Below are positions 44,614 to 53,192 of a stretch of 53,276 nucleotides of DNA, piece after piece. The DNA is from an uncultured Clostridia bacterium (lineage in GTDB: Bacteria > Bacillota > Clostridia > Saccharofermentanales > Saccharofermentanaceae). Positions within the stretch are counted from its first letter, which is position 1. The number at the start of each line of letters is the position of its first letter. Location of the stretch: positions 1 through 53,276 of the forward strand of contig CALEFT010000016.1 in NCBI GenBank assembly GCA_937876985.1, in the 5' to 3' direction. Position numbers and translations under genes: made by a program. Under the pieces are notes generated by a model. It saw only the letters and a list, made by a program, of their open reading frames with translations, did not search any database and was not told where the DNA came from.

Positions 44614-45405
44614 ATGAACATCGATAGAGAATTACAAAAGCTCTTACAAGAGAACCGCGACGAAGAAATGCCAGACATCGCGAGTGCATATGAATCTTAT
44701 AACAGAGAAATGAAGTTTTACGATGTTATCAGTTCAGGTGACACGGAGTACTTGGAGTTGATTTTTTCTGGTGCGACAAACAACGGAAAGAAGGCTCGCC
44801 ACGGCACCTTAACTAGTGATGCAATTCGCAACAGACGCTACCATATCATCATCTGCGCTGCACTCGTAAGCCGTTTTTGCATCCAAGAAGGAATGGACGT
44901 TACAACTAGCTACACAATGAGTGACATCTACATTCAGCACCTCGACAATGCGAAAACTATCGACGAGCTCGACACACTCTATTATGCAATGTGTCGTGAC
45001 TACTGTCGCAAAATGCGCGAGATGCAGAAGCAAAATATCGGTTCAAAGCACATCATTCTCGCAATAGACTACATTCGTGAGAATATTCAGCACAATCTAA
45101 CAATAGACACAATCGCGAATGCGCTTAACCTTAATACAAGCTATTTGTCGAAGCTTTTCAAGCAGGAAATGAACATTTCCTTATCTCAATACATTCGTTC
45201 TGAGAAGATTAAGATTGCTTGCTCAATGCTTCGCCACACAGACGACTCCAGCCTAGATATCGCAAGCTATCTTGGTTTCTCGTCACAAAGCCACTTCATT
45301 CAGGTATTCAAGAAGCACAAGGGCATTACTCCAGAGGACTATCGTAAGAAGAATTTCCATGTGGGCCTTGGACCAAAGAGAAAGCGCAGAGGCAAGGCGA
45401 AGTAA
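44614..45405 (+). CDS. AraC-family transcriptional regulator
   Basis: A 263-residue regulator. The last 100 residues form two helix-turn-helix motifs: LTIDTIANALNLNTSYLSKLFKQ and LDIASYLGFSSQSHFIQVFKKHKGITPEDYRK. The N-terminal 150 residues are helical and lack a recognisable cupin or two-component receiver domain, so the ligand or signal is unknown. Its ribosome site GGAGGG is preceded by a tandem GGCGTAAA repeat (44587-44602). It converges with the ABC permease gene, leaving a single base between the stop codons. Confidence 0.88.
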   Translation: MNIDRELQKLLQENRDEEMPDIASAYESYNREMKFYDVISSGDTEYLELIFSGATNNGKKARHGTLTSDAIRNRRYHIIICAALVSRFCIQEGMDVTTSYTMSDIYIQHLDNAKTIDELDTLYYAMCRDYCRKMREMQKQNIGSKHIILAIDYIRENIQHNLTIDTIANALNLNTSYLSKLFKQEMNISLSQYIRSEKIKIACSMLRHTDDSSLDIASYLGFSSQSHFIQVFKKHKGITPEDYRKKNFHVGLGPKRKRRGKAK

Positions 45406-45406
45406 T

Positions 45407-48400
45407 TTATTCTATCGACTTTAGTGCCTCGGCCATGTGAATTCGATCAATTTTGCCGCGCATGAAGAAATCTACAACGAGTGAGAATAATAGAACCATT
45501 CCAAGCGCGAAGATGTAGCTTTGCGCAAAAATCTGTACGTCAAATGTAACCATATCCATCTCGATTTTGGCAATTACAAAGCGATGCAGAGCAAGGCCAA
45601 GCGGAATTCCGACAATAAAGCCCATGCATACGAGGATGATATTTTCGCGCATGACGTAAGAGGCTGTCTCGCGGCGGTTGAAGCCGAGCACCTTCAAGGT
45701 TGCTATCTCGCGCACACGTTCAGTGATGTTGATATTGTTAAGGTTAAACAGAACGATAAATGCGAGAAGTGCGGCGCATCCAATTACAAGATATACGACT
45801 AGGTTCAGCTGATTCATCGTCTCTTGGAAGCTTCTTCTTGACTCGGATGTTGCAGACCAGGATTTGAGTGAGCCGATTCGAGAAACTGTACTTGCGAAGT
45901 CATATGCACTCTCTTCACTAGAAGTCTGCACCAATACTGTCGTTGGCGTATATTCCTCGCCAAAAAGTCTTTCATATGTCGCGCTATTCATTACAGCATA
46001 GTGGAAAATATAGTTGTCGAAGATGTATCCAATCTCAACCTCTACGGACTTGCCCTGGTCACCGTAGCCGATAACGATTGTGTCGCCTACACTAAGGTCG
46101 TTCTTGTCAGCAAGCTTCTTGCTAATTCCAATTTGTCCGTCTCCTGGCCACTCGAATTCAGTGATGTCGCCAGAATCTCGCATATATGGATGGATGAACT
46201 GCAAAATATTCTCGTCGTTTGACACGATTAGCGATATATCTCGGATTATATCTTCGCCGTTATGTGTCACGTTCTCTTGCTGTGCATAAGCATATGTGAT
46301 TGCTGTTCCTGTCTGTTCAGTGGCATCTTCTAAAGTCTGCTCTATCTCTTCCTTTGTCACGTCGTCATCGAAAACAAACTGTATATCATAAGTAAGAATC
46401 TTGTCGTACTGTGTGCCAACTACATCGCTAATGGAATCCTTGATTCCGAAAGCAGTCAAGACGAGAGCTGTGCAGCCTGCAATACCAATTAGCATCATGA
46501 ACATGCGCTTTTTGAAGCGGAATACGTTACGTGCAGAAACCTTGTGAAGGAAGGATAGCTTCGTCCATAGGAAATTAATTCTCTCGAGAAGAATTCTCTT
46601 GCCAGCGATTGGAGCCTTCGGACGAACGAGCTCTGCTGGCATTTCTTTAAGAATTCCAAGACAAGAAAGAAGCGTAACGCCAAGTGCACAAATCAATGCT
46701 ACGGAAGTAGATAGCACAAACACTTCTGGCATATCAAGAACTGTTACTGGCGCAAAGCCGTACATCATGCGGTACACGTCCCAAATTATTGTCGGGAAGA
46801 TTTTAACTCCAACTACAAAGCCAATTATGCTTCCGGTTGCAGTCGCGATGCCTGCATAAAGAATGTATTTCATCACTATCGCGAAGCTAGTATATCCCAT
46901 GGCACGCAATGTTCCGATTTGTGTTCTCTCGTCTGCAACCATTCGCTGCATTGTCGTAGAACATACAAGTGCTGCAATAGCGAAGAAAAACAGCGGGAAT
47001 ACAGCTGCAACGCCTGCTACGATTTGCGCGTCATTTTCGAGAGAGACATAGCCTACGTTGGTATCTCGTCCAAGCACGTAAAGCTCTGGCCTATCGATAT
47101 TTTGCAAGGACCTAATTGCATAGTCGATTGTCTGGCTTGCTTGCGCCATCTCACTTGCGAATGTCGACTGACCCTCGACAAATTCTAATAAGCCGTCCCA
47201 GAACTCGGCGCGACCCTCGTCAAGTTCAGCCTCTGCCTCGTTAAGTTCAGCCTCTGCCTCAGCAATTTGAGATAGTCCATCTTCGTACTGCGCTCTACCC
47301 TCCGCCAAAGCTAATTCATTCGCTTCAAGCTCAGCATACATCTGCTCGAAAAGCGCCGCCGCATTTTCTATCTCCGCATATCCATCGTCTAGTCGCGCAT
47401 AAGATTCCTCTAGCACCTGGCGATTAACTGGGATATTTGCAAGATTGTCGTTAATTTGCTGTAATGCTTGCTCGTTATAGTAAATCTCTGTTCGAAGTGT
47501 ATTGATTTGTCCATCGAGCTCTATAAGCTGATCTAGCGGCGCACCATTTTCTTCCGCCTGTTGTCTAGCTGCTCTTAAATCTGAAAGCGCCTGCCTTTGT
47601 GCCTGCAAACCTTCGATAAGTGCCGCTTGTGATGCAAGTAGCTCTGCTTCTGCAGTAGCTAACTCATTAAGGTTATTATCAAGAATCTGCCTATTAGCTT
47701 CAATTTCCAAAATTGCAGTTTCTCGTTGCTCTACAAAGCTCGCGTATTCAGAATCAAGCTCGGCTCTACCAGCCTCTAGACGCGTTTCTGCTTCATCTAA
47801 TTGCGCTCCTGCGTCAGCCAATTCATTACGAGCATCTGCTAATTCTTCATATCCGTCATCTATTTGCTCTTGTCCGTCTCTAATTTCTAACCTGGCATCT
47901 TCCAGTTCAGCCTGACCGTCAGATAGTTCCTGCGCTGCCTCGCTTCGTGCATCCTCCATCTCAATAAGCGCATCGTCTAATTCTTCTCTAGCGTCCAAAA
48001 TCGTATCATCCAAGCGAAGCTCCAAAATCGGCAATATCTGCTCTTCATATGCATCCGCTTGCGATTCCATAAAAGCATCGTACTCGTCAGAATATATGTA
48101 TTCCTCTCGCGCGCAACAAATATAAGCTTCAGTAAAATACTCGAAGTCGAGCGCATCCTCTAGCACATATGCGTAAAACCCTAGTGAACCGCCACCGACA
48201 TCAGTTGTGCCTCTTTGGAAATTCATATAGTAAGGCGAATAAACCGTACCAACAACAGTAAACTCGCGGCAAGCAAAAACCTCTAGGTCCTGCTCACGAT
48301 TGTCAGCGGAAATAACAAGTTTACTGCCAATTATCGACTCATCGAACATGTATCCGTCGACCACAACCTCGTTATCGTTTTGTGGCAAGCGTCCGAACTC

Positions 48401-48775
48401 AATCGAAAGCTCATTTACACCCTCCGTCATCGTATGAAATCTTGTTACATGAAGCGCTTCCTCTTGATGACCTTCCTGCCCCTGCTCGAAAAACGCAATC
48501 GCATCCGCACTTACAGCTCCTTCAGTAGCGACAACGCCCTCTAATCTCGATATTGCTTCGATATCCTCTTCTGTAAAACCGATAGTAGAAAGCAGTCTAA
48601 AGTCATATAATTTGTAGTCGCGTAAGAACTTATCTCCGGTCTCAAGGAAAGACGGAGTAGTAACAGCAAGACCTGAATAAAAACCCACACCAAGAGCGAT
48701 TATCGCCATAATGGCGATAAACCTTGAGAAACTATCCTTGACGCTTCTAAAAAGTATCTTCAAATATGCTGTCAT
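45407..48775 (-). CDS. FtsX-type ABC transporter permease with very long coiled coil
   Basis: An 1122-residue protein. The first helix is near residue 20, followed by an exterior MacB-like core domain, then a Glu/Ala/Leu/Gln-rich coiled coil of about 300 residues (roughly 255-570, with repeats such as AELEDARLEIRDGQE). FtsX domains with helices follow at about 605-730 and 1000-1115. FtsX/MacB-type permeases act as mechanotransmitters rather than classical importers; this Gram-positive variant has a stalk-like insert. The repeat word at 47345-47354 encodes ALFE inside the coil. It partners with the ATPase gene upstream. The substrate is unknown. Confidence 0.85.
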   Translation of the reverse strand: MTAYLKILFRSVKDSFSRFIAIMAIIALGVGFYSGLAVTTPSFLETGDKFLRDYKLYDFRLLSTIGFTEEDIEAISRLEGVVATEGAVSADAIAFFEQGQEGHQEEALHVTRFHTMTEGVNELSIEFGRLPQNDNEVVVDGYMFDESIIGSKLVISADNREQDLEVFACREFTVVGTVYSPYYMNFQRGTTDVGGGSLGFYAYVLEDALDFEYFTEAYICCAREEYIYSDEYDAFMESQADAYEEQILPILELRLDDTILDAREELDDALIEMEDARSEAAQELSDGQAELEDARLEIRDGQEQIDDGYEELADARNELADAGAQLDEAETRLEAGRAELDSEYASFVEQRETAILEIEANRQILDNNLNELATAEAELLASQAALIEGLQAQRQALSDLRAARQQAEENGAPLDQLIELDGQINTLRTEIYYNEQALQQINDNLANIPVNRQVLEESYARLDDGYAEIENAAALFEQMYAELEANELALAEGRAQYEDGLSQIAEAEAELNEAEAELDEGRAEFWDGLLEFVEGQSTFASEMAQASQTIDYAIRSLQNIDRPELYVLGRDTNVGYVSLENDAQIVAGVAAVFPLFFFAIAALVCSTTMQRMVADERTQIGTLRAMGYTSFAIVMKYILYAGIATATGSIIGFVVGVKIFPTIIWDVYRMMYGFAPVTVLDMPEVFVLSTSVALICALGVTLLSCLGILKEMPAELVRPKAPIAGKRILLERINFLWTKLSFLHKVSARNVFRFKKRMFMMLIGIAGCTALVLTAFGIKDSISDVVGTQYDKILTYDIQFVFDDDVTKEEIEQTLEDATEQTGTAITYAYAQQENVTHNGEDIIRDISLIVSNDENILQFIHPYMRDSGDITEFEWPGDGQIGISKKLADKNDLSVGDTIVIGYGDQGKSVEVEIGYIFDNYIFHYAVMNSATYERLFGEEYTPTTVLVQTSSEESAYDFASTVSRIGSLKSWSATSESRRSFQETMNQLNLVVYLVIGCAALLAFIVLFNLNNINITERVREIATLKVLGFNRRETASYVMRENIILVCMGFIVGIPLGLALHRFVIAKIEMDMVTFDVQIFAQSYIFALGMVLLFSLVVDFFMRGKIDRIHMAEALKSIE

Positions 48776-48851
48776 ATACTACCTGTTATTTCTTTATTTA
48801 TCTCATATATTTATTATCTACTACGAATAATTATCTTGTTACTATCTTCAT

Positions 48852-49553
48852 TTACCATTCGATATCTTCTACTGGAATTGGCTTCTCGTTAAGCGTAACG
48901 GAAGAGACCTTACCGTTTTTAAGCTTAATCACACGGTCAGCCATCGCAGTCAAAGCTGAATTGTGAGTGATGATAACTACTGTCATCTTCTTCTCGCGAC
49001 ATAAGGTCTGAAGCAGTTTCAAAATTGCTTTACCAGTCTGATAATCAAGTGCACCTGTAGGCTCGTCGCATAGGAGCAGCTTCGGATTCTTGGCAATCGC
49101 TCTTGCAATTGCGACACGCTGCTGCTCTCCACCAGATAACTGTGCTGGGAAATTGTTGCGCCTGTCACCTAGACCAACTTGATTCATGAGCTCGTCAGGA
49201 CTAATTGGCTTCTTTACTAGCTGCGAAGCCATTTCTACGTTCTCGTATGCAGTAAGATTTGGAATTAAATTATAGAACTGGAAAACGAAGCCGACATCGT
49301 TACGCCTGTATATTGCGAGTTCCTTCTCTTTGAAAGTAGAAATCTCGCGGCCATCCAAGAAAACTTGTCCACTTGATAGTGTATCCATGCCACCCATGAT
49401 GTTCAGCAATGTGGTTTTACCAGCACCTGACTGGCCTACTATAACGCAAAGCTCGCCCTTTTCGATCTGGAAGTCGGCGCCATTAAGTGCGTATAAATCC
49501 ACGTCTCCTGTGCGATAAACCTTCTTAACGTCTCTATATTCGATGTATGCCAT
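48852..49553 (-). CDS. ABC transporter ATP-binding protein (MacB/LolD-like)
   Basis: A 233-residue ATPase: Walker A GQSGAGKTT, Q-loop VFQFYNLIPNLTAYENV, signature LSGGEQQRVAIARAI, Walker B LLLCDEPTGALD, and an H-loop His (VVIITHN). This pattern places it with MacB-type ATPases. It is followed 76 bases later by the FtsX permease gene on the same strand, with which it forms one transporter. Confidence 0.95.
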   Translation of the reverse strand: MAYIEYRDVKKVYRTGDVDLYALNGADFQIEKGELCVIVGQSGAGKTTLLNIMGGMDTLSSGQVFLDGREISTFKEKELAIYRRNDVGFVFQFYNLIPNLTAYENVEMASQLVKKPISPDELMNQVGLGDRRNNFPAQLSGGEQQRVAIARAIAKNPKLLLCDEPTGALDYQTGKAILKLLQTLCREKKMTVVIITHNSALTAMADRVIKLKNGKVSSVTLNEKPIPVEDIEW

Positions 49554-49685
49554 TAGCTTACCTCCGATCCTTGCGCCTAGTATCTTAGAATAATTATACT
49601 ATCTGCGAGTTAACAATTTATTACGAAAATTTTCTTTCTTTTCGAGAGAGAAAGATTGCCTCAAATTCCCCAAAAAGCAGATAAA

Positions 49686-49730
49686 AAATCCGCCTGCGCT
49701 ATCTAGTGCCGATGTGCGCAAGCGGAATTT
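49686..49730 (-). terminator. Terminator after the transglutaminase-LRR gene
   Basis: AAATCCGC-TGCGC at 49686-49699 pairs with GTGCGC-AGCGGAATTT at 49714-49730 with bulges. On the minus strand, a T run (GGATTTTTTATC) follows. It lies 14 bases after the stop of the gene at 49745. Confidence 0.75.
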
Positions 49731-49744
49731 GATTCATTTGCTAA

Positions 49745-51322
49745 TTAGCCTTCACGCTCAATGATGCGGTATGGTTCTGCGTAGTAATTTGACATACCGA
49801 GATTGAGGCCTTCTGGGATACTGAGAATCAATCTACCGCAGAGGTCGAATGCCCATGTGCCAATAGTCGTTACAGAATCTGGTACATATACATATGTGAG
49901 CTCATCGCAGGTGTCGAAAGCCGACTGGCCAATATACTCAAGGCCTTCTGGCAAGTAAACGTAGTACAAATCCTCACAAGTGCAGAAAGCGTAGTCCTCA
50001 ATGCGAGTTACTGTTTCTGGCAAGATTACTGTAGTAAGAACGTCGCAGTCTACGAAAGACTCCTCGCCGATAGAAGTAACTGTGCAGTCCTCATCGAATA
50101 CTAGAGTATGGAAGCCATTTACGCCATATGGCATTGTAACTACGCCAGAGCCACTGATTGTACAAACACCATCACGAGAGATGGAATATGTAGCAGATGG
50201 ACCGCAGCTGCCTGTAGACTCAATGCCGTGAAGTGTATCTGCGTCGCAAATCTTATGTGTAGAAGAGAACGACTCAAGTGGTGTTAGGTACCAGTCTGTT
50301 GTAGCATCCCCATATATGATTGTCATTCCATTATACTCATTCCAGTTATCCCATGTTGGATCTAGGTGATACCACTGTCCGCCAAGACATACAACTGCCC
50401 AAGCATGGTTTGGACCCTCATCAGTCTCATACTGTGTATTCCACATGTCATCACCGATTCCGAAAGAAACTGCAGCAGGAACGCCAACAGCACGGCAAAG
50501 TGCAGTAAACACATTGCCAAAGCCCTCACAAATTGCTACGTTTGTTCGCAAAAGTGTGAGTGTGTCATCCTGGTACACTGTATATGGATCTTGTACCTGC
50601 GCATAGTCATATGCCATCTCGTCAACAATGTATCTATAGATAGCGTATGCCTTCTCAAAATCAGTAGAAGCATTAGCACTCGCGATGATTTCTTCTGCCT
50701 TTGCAATGATTACTGGATCAGTGCAGTCAGAGTCTGGCTGTGGTAGCAAGCACTCCTCAAGAGAAGTCGCATCTGTCCAAAGCTCAGAGCATCTTTCTAC
50801 GTTAAAGTCATAAACTGGCGACTTAACAAAATATGCGTTACCAGAATTATCAATAGAAATACTAAGACCCTCGTCCTGGATAGTATTGCATGGGAACACC
50901 ATCTTCACACCAAGAGCACATCTCTCATTAGCGTCAATCGAGCCTGCCAAATCAAGCGTTGCGGATGTCGAACCACTCTGCGAACCAGCAGATCTGTTGT
51001 TGGAATCAACCACTGCAATCACAACCTCTGTAGTAGCAGAAGAAGTAACAGATACCGTGCTACCAGAAACAGATACAACAGCAGTATCACCCATTGCAGA
51101 AGTGAATGTAACGCTTGTATAGTCAGCCCTCCAGCTTGCAGTATCGTTCAAATTCCAAGACTCGTTGATATCAACTGCCAAATCGGCTTCGACAGCAACC
51201 TGACCTTCGTCACTTGCCTTAGAAAGTTCTGCCTTAATTGCATCTGCGTTAATGCCAATTGCCATGCTCGAAAAGAGCATAGACGCAGCAAGAACTGTTG
51301 TAAAATACTTCATTCTTCTCAT
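49745..51322 (-). CDS. Secreted transglutaminase-like protein with C-terminal leucine-rich repeats
   Basis: A 525-residue protein with a signal peptide (MKYFTTVLAASMLFSSMAIG, cleaved near residue 28) and a beta-rich N-terminal region. A transglutaminase-like core has a complete catalytic triad: C265 in AICEGFG, H306 in NHAWAV, D321 in HLDPTWD. Residues of about 395-510 form BspA-type LRR_5 repeats (SIGEESFVDC, RIEDYAFCTC, YIGQSAFDTC, TIGTWAFDLC). This suggests a surface protein that cross-links or cleaves proteins and binds a partner through the repeats. It has no LPxTG or lipobox and ends soon after the repeats. A terminator follows. It starts 25 bases after the proS stop. The dispersed CTCGAAAAG word lies in its signal-peptide codons (51267-51275). 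Confidence 0.75.
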   Translation of the reverse strand: MRRMKYFTTVLAASMLFSSMAIGINADAIKAELSKASDEGQVAVEADLAVDINESWNLNDTASWRADYTSVTFTSAMGDTAVVSVSGSTVSVTSSATTEVVIAVVDSNNRSAGSQSGSTSATLDLAGSIDANERCALGVKMVFPCNTIQDEGLSISIDNSGNAYFVKSPVYDFNVERCSELWTDATSLEECLLPQPDSDCTDPVIIAKAEEIIASANASTDFEKAYAIYRYIVDEMAYDYAQVQDPYTVYQDDTLTLLRTNVAICEGFGNVFTALCRAVGVPAAVSFGIGDDMWNTQYETDEGPNHAWAVVCLGGQWYHLDPTWDNWNEYNGMTIIYGDATTDWYLTPLESFSSTHKICDADTLHGIESTGSCGPSATYSISRDGVCTISGSGVVTMPYGVNGFHTLVFDEDCTVTSIGEESFVDCDVLTTVILPETVTRIEDYAFCTCEDLYYVYLPEGLEYIGQSAFDTCDELTYVYVPDSVTTIGTWAFDLCGRLILSIPEGLNLGMSNYYAEPYRIIEREG

Positions 51323-51346
51323 TTTATTTCTTTCTCCTTTTCCATA

Positions 51347-53056
51347 TTAGCCCTTAGCTGGGTTAATTGCTATCTCAATTGCTTCCGCAGCCGAAACCTC
51401 GGAAACCTCGCCGCCATTACGAAGCTTGAGTTCTACGATACCCTCACCTGCCATGCGACCTACTGTTATTCTAACAGGAATTCCAATCAAATCTGCATCT
51501 TTAAATTTAACACCTGGTCTCTCATTACGATCATCTAGGAGAACTTCTACTCCAGCAGCCTGTAACTTGGAGTAAATATCTTCAGCTAGACCCATAATTG
51601 TCTCGTCATTAGTCTTTGTAGGAATAATGATTGCCTTATATGGTGCAACCTCATATGGCCACATGATACCATCAGCATCATTGTACTGCTCGATAACTGC
51701 TGCAAGAGTTCTTCCAACACCGATACCATAGCAACCCATGATCATTGGATTCTCCTTGCCGTCCTTATCAAGATATGTACAGTGAAGTGCCTCAGAATAC
51801 TTTGTACCAAGCTTGAAGATGTGTCCAACCTCTACGCCGCGGCAAATGGAAAGTGGCTTACCGCACTTAGGACAAATATCACCCTCAACTACATTACGGA
51901 CATCCTTAACAATTGTTGGAGTAAAGTCTCTGCCAACGTTTACATTCTTGAAGTGATAATCAGTCTCGTTAGCACCAACAATAAAGTTTGTCATAGCAAG
52001 AACCTCTGGATCTACTACAACATCAATCTCTTCCTTAAGGTCGATTGGACCAGCAAAGCCAACCTTCGCACCAGTAATTCTCTCAACATCGTCAAAAGCA
52101 GCAAGATTAATCTCTACTGCATCGTAAAGATTGCCAAGCTTTGTCTCGTTGATCTCACGGTCACCACGTACCATAACTGCAACAATACGACCGTCGATGT
52201 TGTAGAGGATTGTTTTCGCAAAAGAGGAAGGCTCAGCATTCATGTATCCCATGAGCTCTTCGATAGTCTTTACATTTGGAGTATGAATCTTCTCAACAGC
52301 AAGAGCCTCGTACTCGCCAAGAACTGCCGCCTTAGGTGGCTCACAAGTAGCCTTCTCCTCATTAGCTGCGTAGTTACAGCCCTCACAGTAGCAGATAGCG
52401 TCCTCACCAACAGAGCTCTTAACCATAAACTCCTGAGAACCAGAACCACCCATAGCACCAGTGTCAGCATCTACAACGATGTAATCCAAGCCAAGTCTGT
52501 CAAAAATATTGCAATAAGCCTTATACATTGCCTGATAAGAAACATCGAGTCCAGCCTCATCAACATCAAAAGAATATGCATCCTTCATAACGAACTCTCT
52601 AGCACGCATTACACCAAAACGTGGGCGCTTCTCGTCACGATACTTATGCTGAATCTGATAAAGAGTAACAGGAAGCTGCTTATAAGACTTGATAGAATCT
52701 CTAACCGCCTCAGTAAAAGGCTCCTCATGTGTTGGGCCTAGGCAGAACTGTCTGCCACCTCTATCATTAAGTCTAAACATCTCAGGTCCGAACTTGTTCC
52801 ATCTGCCAGAAGCCTGATAAATCTCAGCTGGAAGAACTGCAGGCATAATAAGTTCCTGCGCACCAGCCTTGTCCATCTCTTCTCTAACAACATTCTCTAC
52901 ATTGCGAAAAGCCTTAAGTCCAAGCGGCATAAAAGAGTAGATACCAGAAGCGACCTTCTTCATAAGTCCAGCTCTAATCATAAGCTGATGAGATGGAATC
53001 TCCGCATCATTTGGAACCTCTCTCATTGTTGACAAAAACATCTTAGATACTCTCAT
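51347..53056 (-). CDS. proS: Prolyl-tRNA synthetase, bacterial type
   Basis: A 569-residue class II synthetase. Motif 2 region GRQFCLGPTHEEPFTEAVR, then the insertion (INS) editing domain typical of the bacterial long form between motifs 2 and 3, motif 3 with MGCYGIGVGRTLAAVIEQ, and the anticodon-binding C terminus. It charges tRNA-Pro and can edit Ala-tRNA-Pro. The ATG at 53056 has AAGGAG six bases upstream; a GTG seven codons earlier overlaps it. I see no T-box in the 220 bases upstream; that region instead holds the 61-bp GTCAACA repeat. Confidence 0.96.
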   Translation of the reverse strand: MRVSKMFLSTMREVPNDAEIPSHQLMIRAGLMKKVASGIYSFMPLGLKAFRNVENVVREEMDKAGAQELIMPAVLPAEIYQASGRWNKFGPEMFRLNDRGGRQFCLGPTHEEPFTEAVRDSIKSYKQLPVTLYQIQHKYRDEKRPRFGVMRAREFVMKDAYSFDVDEAGLDVSYQAMYKAYCNIFDRLGLDYIVVDADTGAMGGSGSQEFMVKSSVGEDAICYCEGCNYAANEEKATCEPPKAAVLGEYEALAVEKIHTPNVKTIEELMGYMNAEPSSFAKTILYNIDGRIVAVMVRGDREINETKLGNLYDAVEINLAAFDDVERITGAKVGFAGPIDLKEEIDVVVDPEVLAMTNFIVGANETDYHFKNVNVGRDFTPTIVKDVRNVVEGDICPKCGKPLSICRGVEVGHIFKLGTKYSEALHCTYLDKDGKENPMIMGCYGIGVGRTLAAVIEQYNDADGIMWPYEVAPYKAIIIPTKTNDETIMGLAEDIYSKLQAAGVEVLLDDRNERPGVKFKDADLIGIPVRITVGRMAGEGIVELKLRNGGEVSEVSAAEAIEIAINPAKG

Positions 53057-53192
53057 GTATTTCTCCTTACCTCGCACGCAACCACGCGCACGCGTATATT
53101 ATTAATAATAAAAAAAGCATACCGCACCTAAGTATAATGCTCGAATGACGATTTTGCAAACATAAATAGTTGTTTTTCGGAAATGGTTGTGT

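Larger units (their letters stand above)
1850..51275. repeat. Dispersed 10-bp word GCTTTTCGAG / CTCGAAAAGC
   Basis: Exact copies, plus orientation GCTTTTCGAG: 1850, 16084, 21986, 23691 and 30694. Inverse CTCGAAAAGC: 23343, 27508, 32003, 37552, 38763, 43620 and 47345. The 9-base core CTCGAAAAG or its inverse only: 5916, 26473, 49638 and 51267. Four of the 16 lie in non-coding DNA (5916, 16084, 38763, 49638). In coding copies the word is read as LFE (seven), SKS or its frame (two), LEK (two), and once as LFSS. No copy lies between 5925 and 16083, the stretch holding the T4P operon and the peptidase gene. The function is unknown. Confidence 0.7.

Noticed and set aside
51782..52741. Open frame of 319 codons on the plus strand across proS
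   Set aside because: It is antisense to the conserved proS frame and reads as low-complexity Leu/Asn/Ile sequence.
53078..53192. T-box riboswitch upstream of proS
   Set aside because: No T-box consensus or anti-terminator pairing is visible in this stretch.
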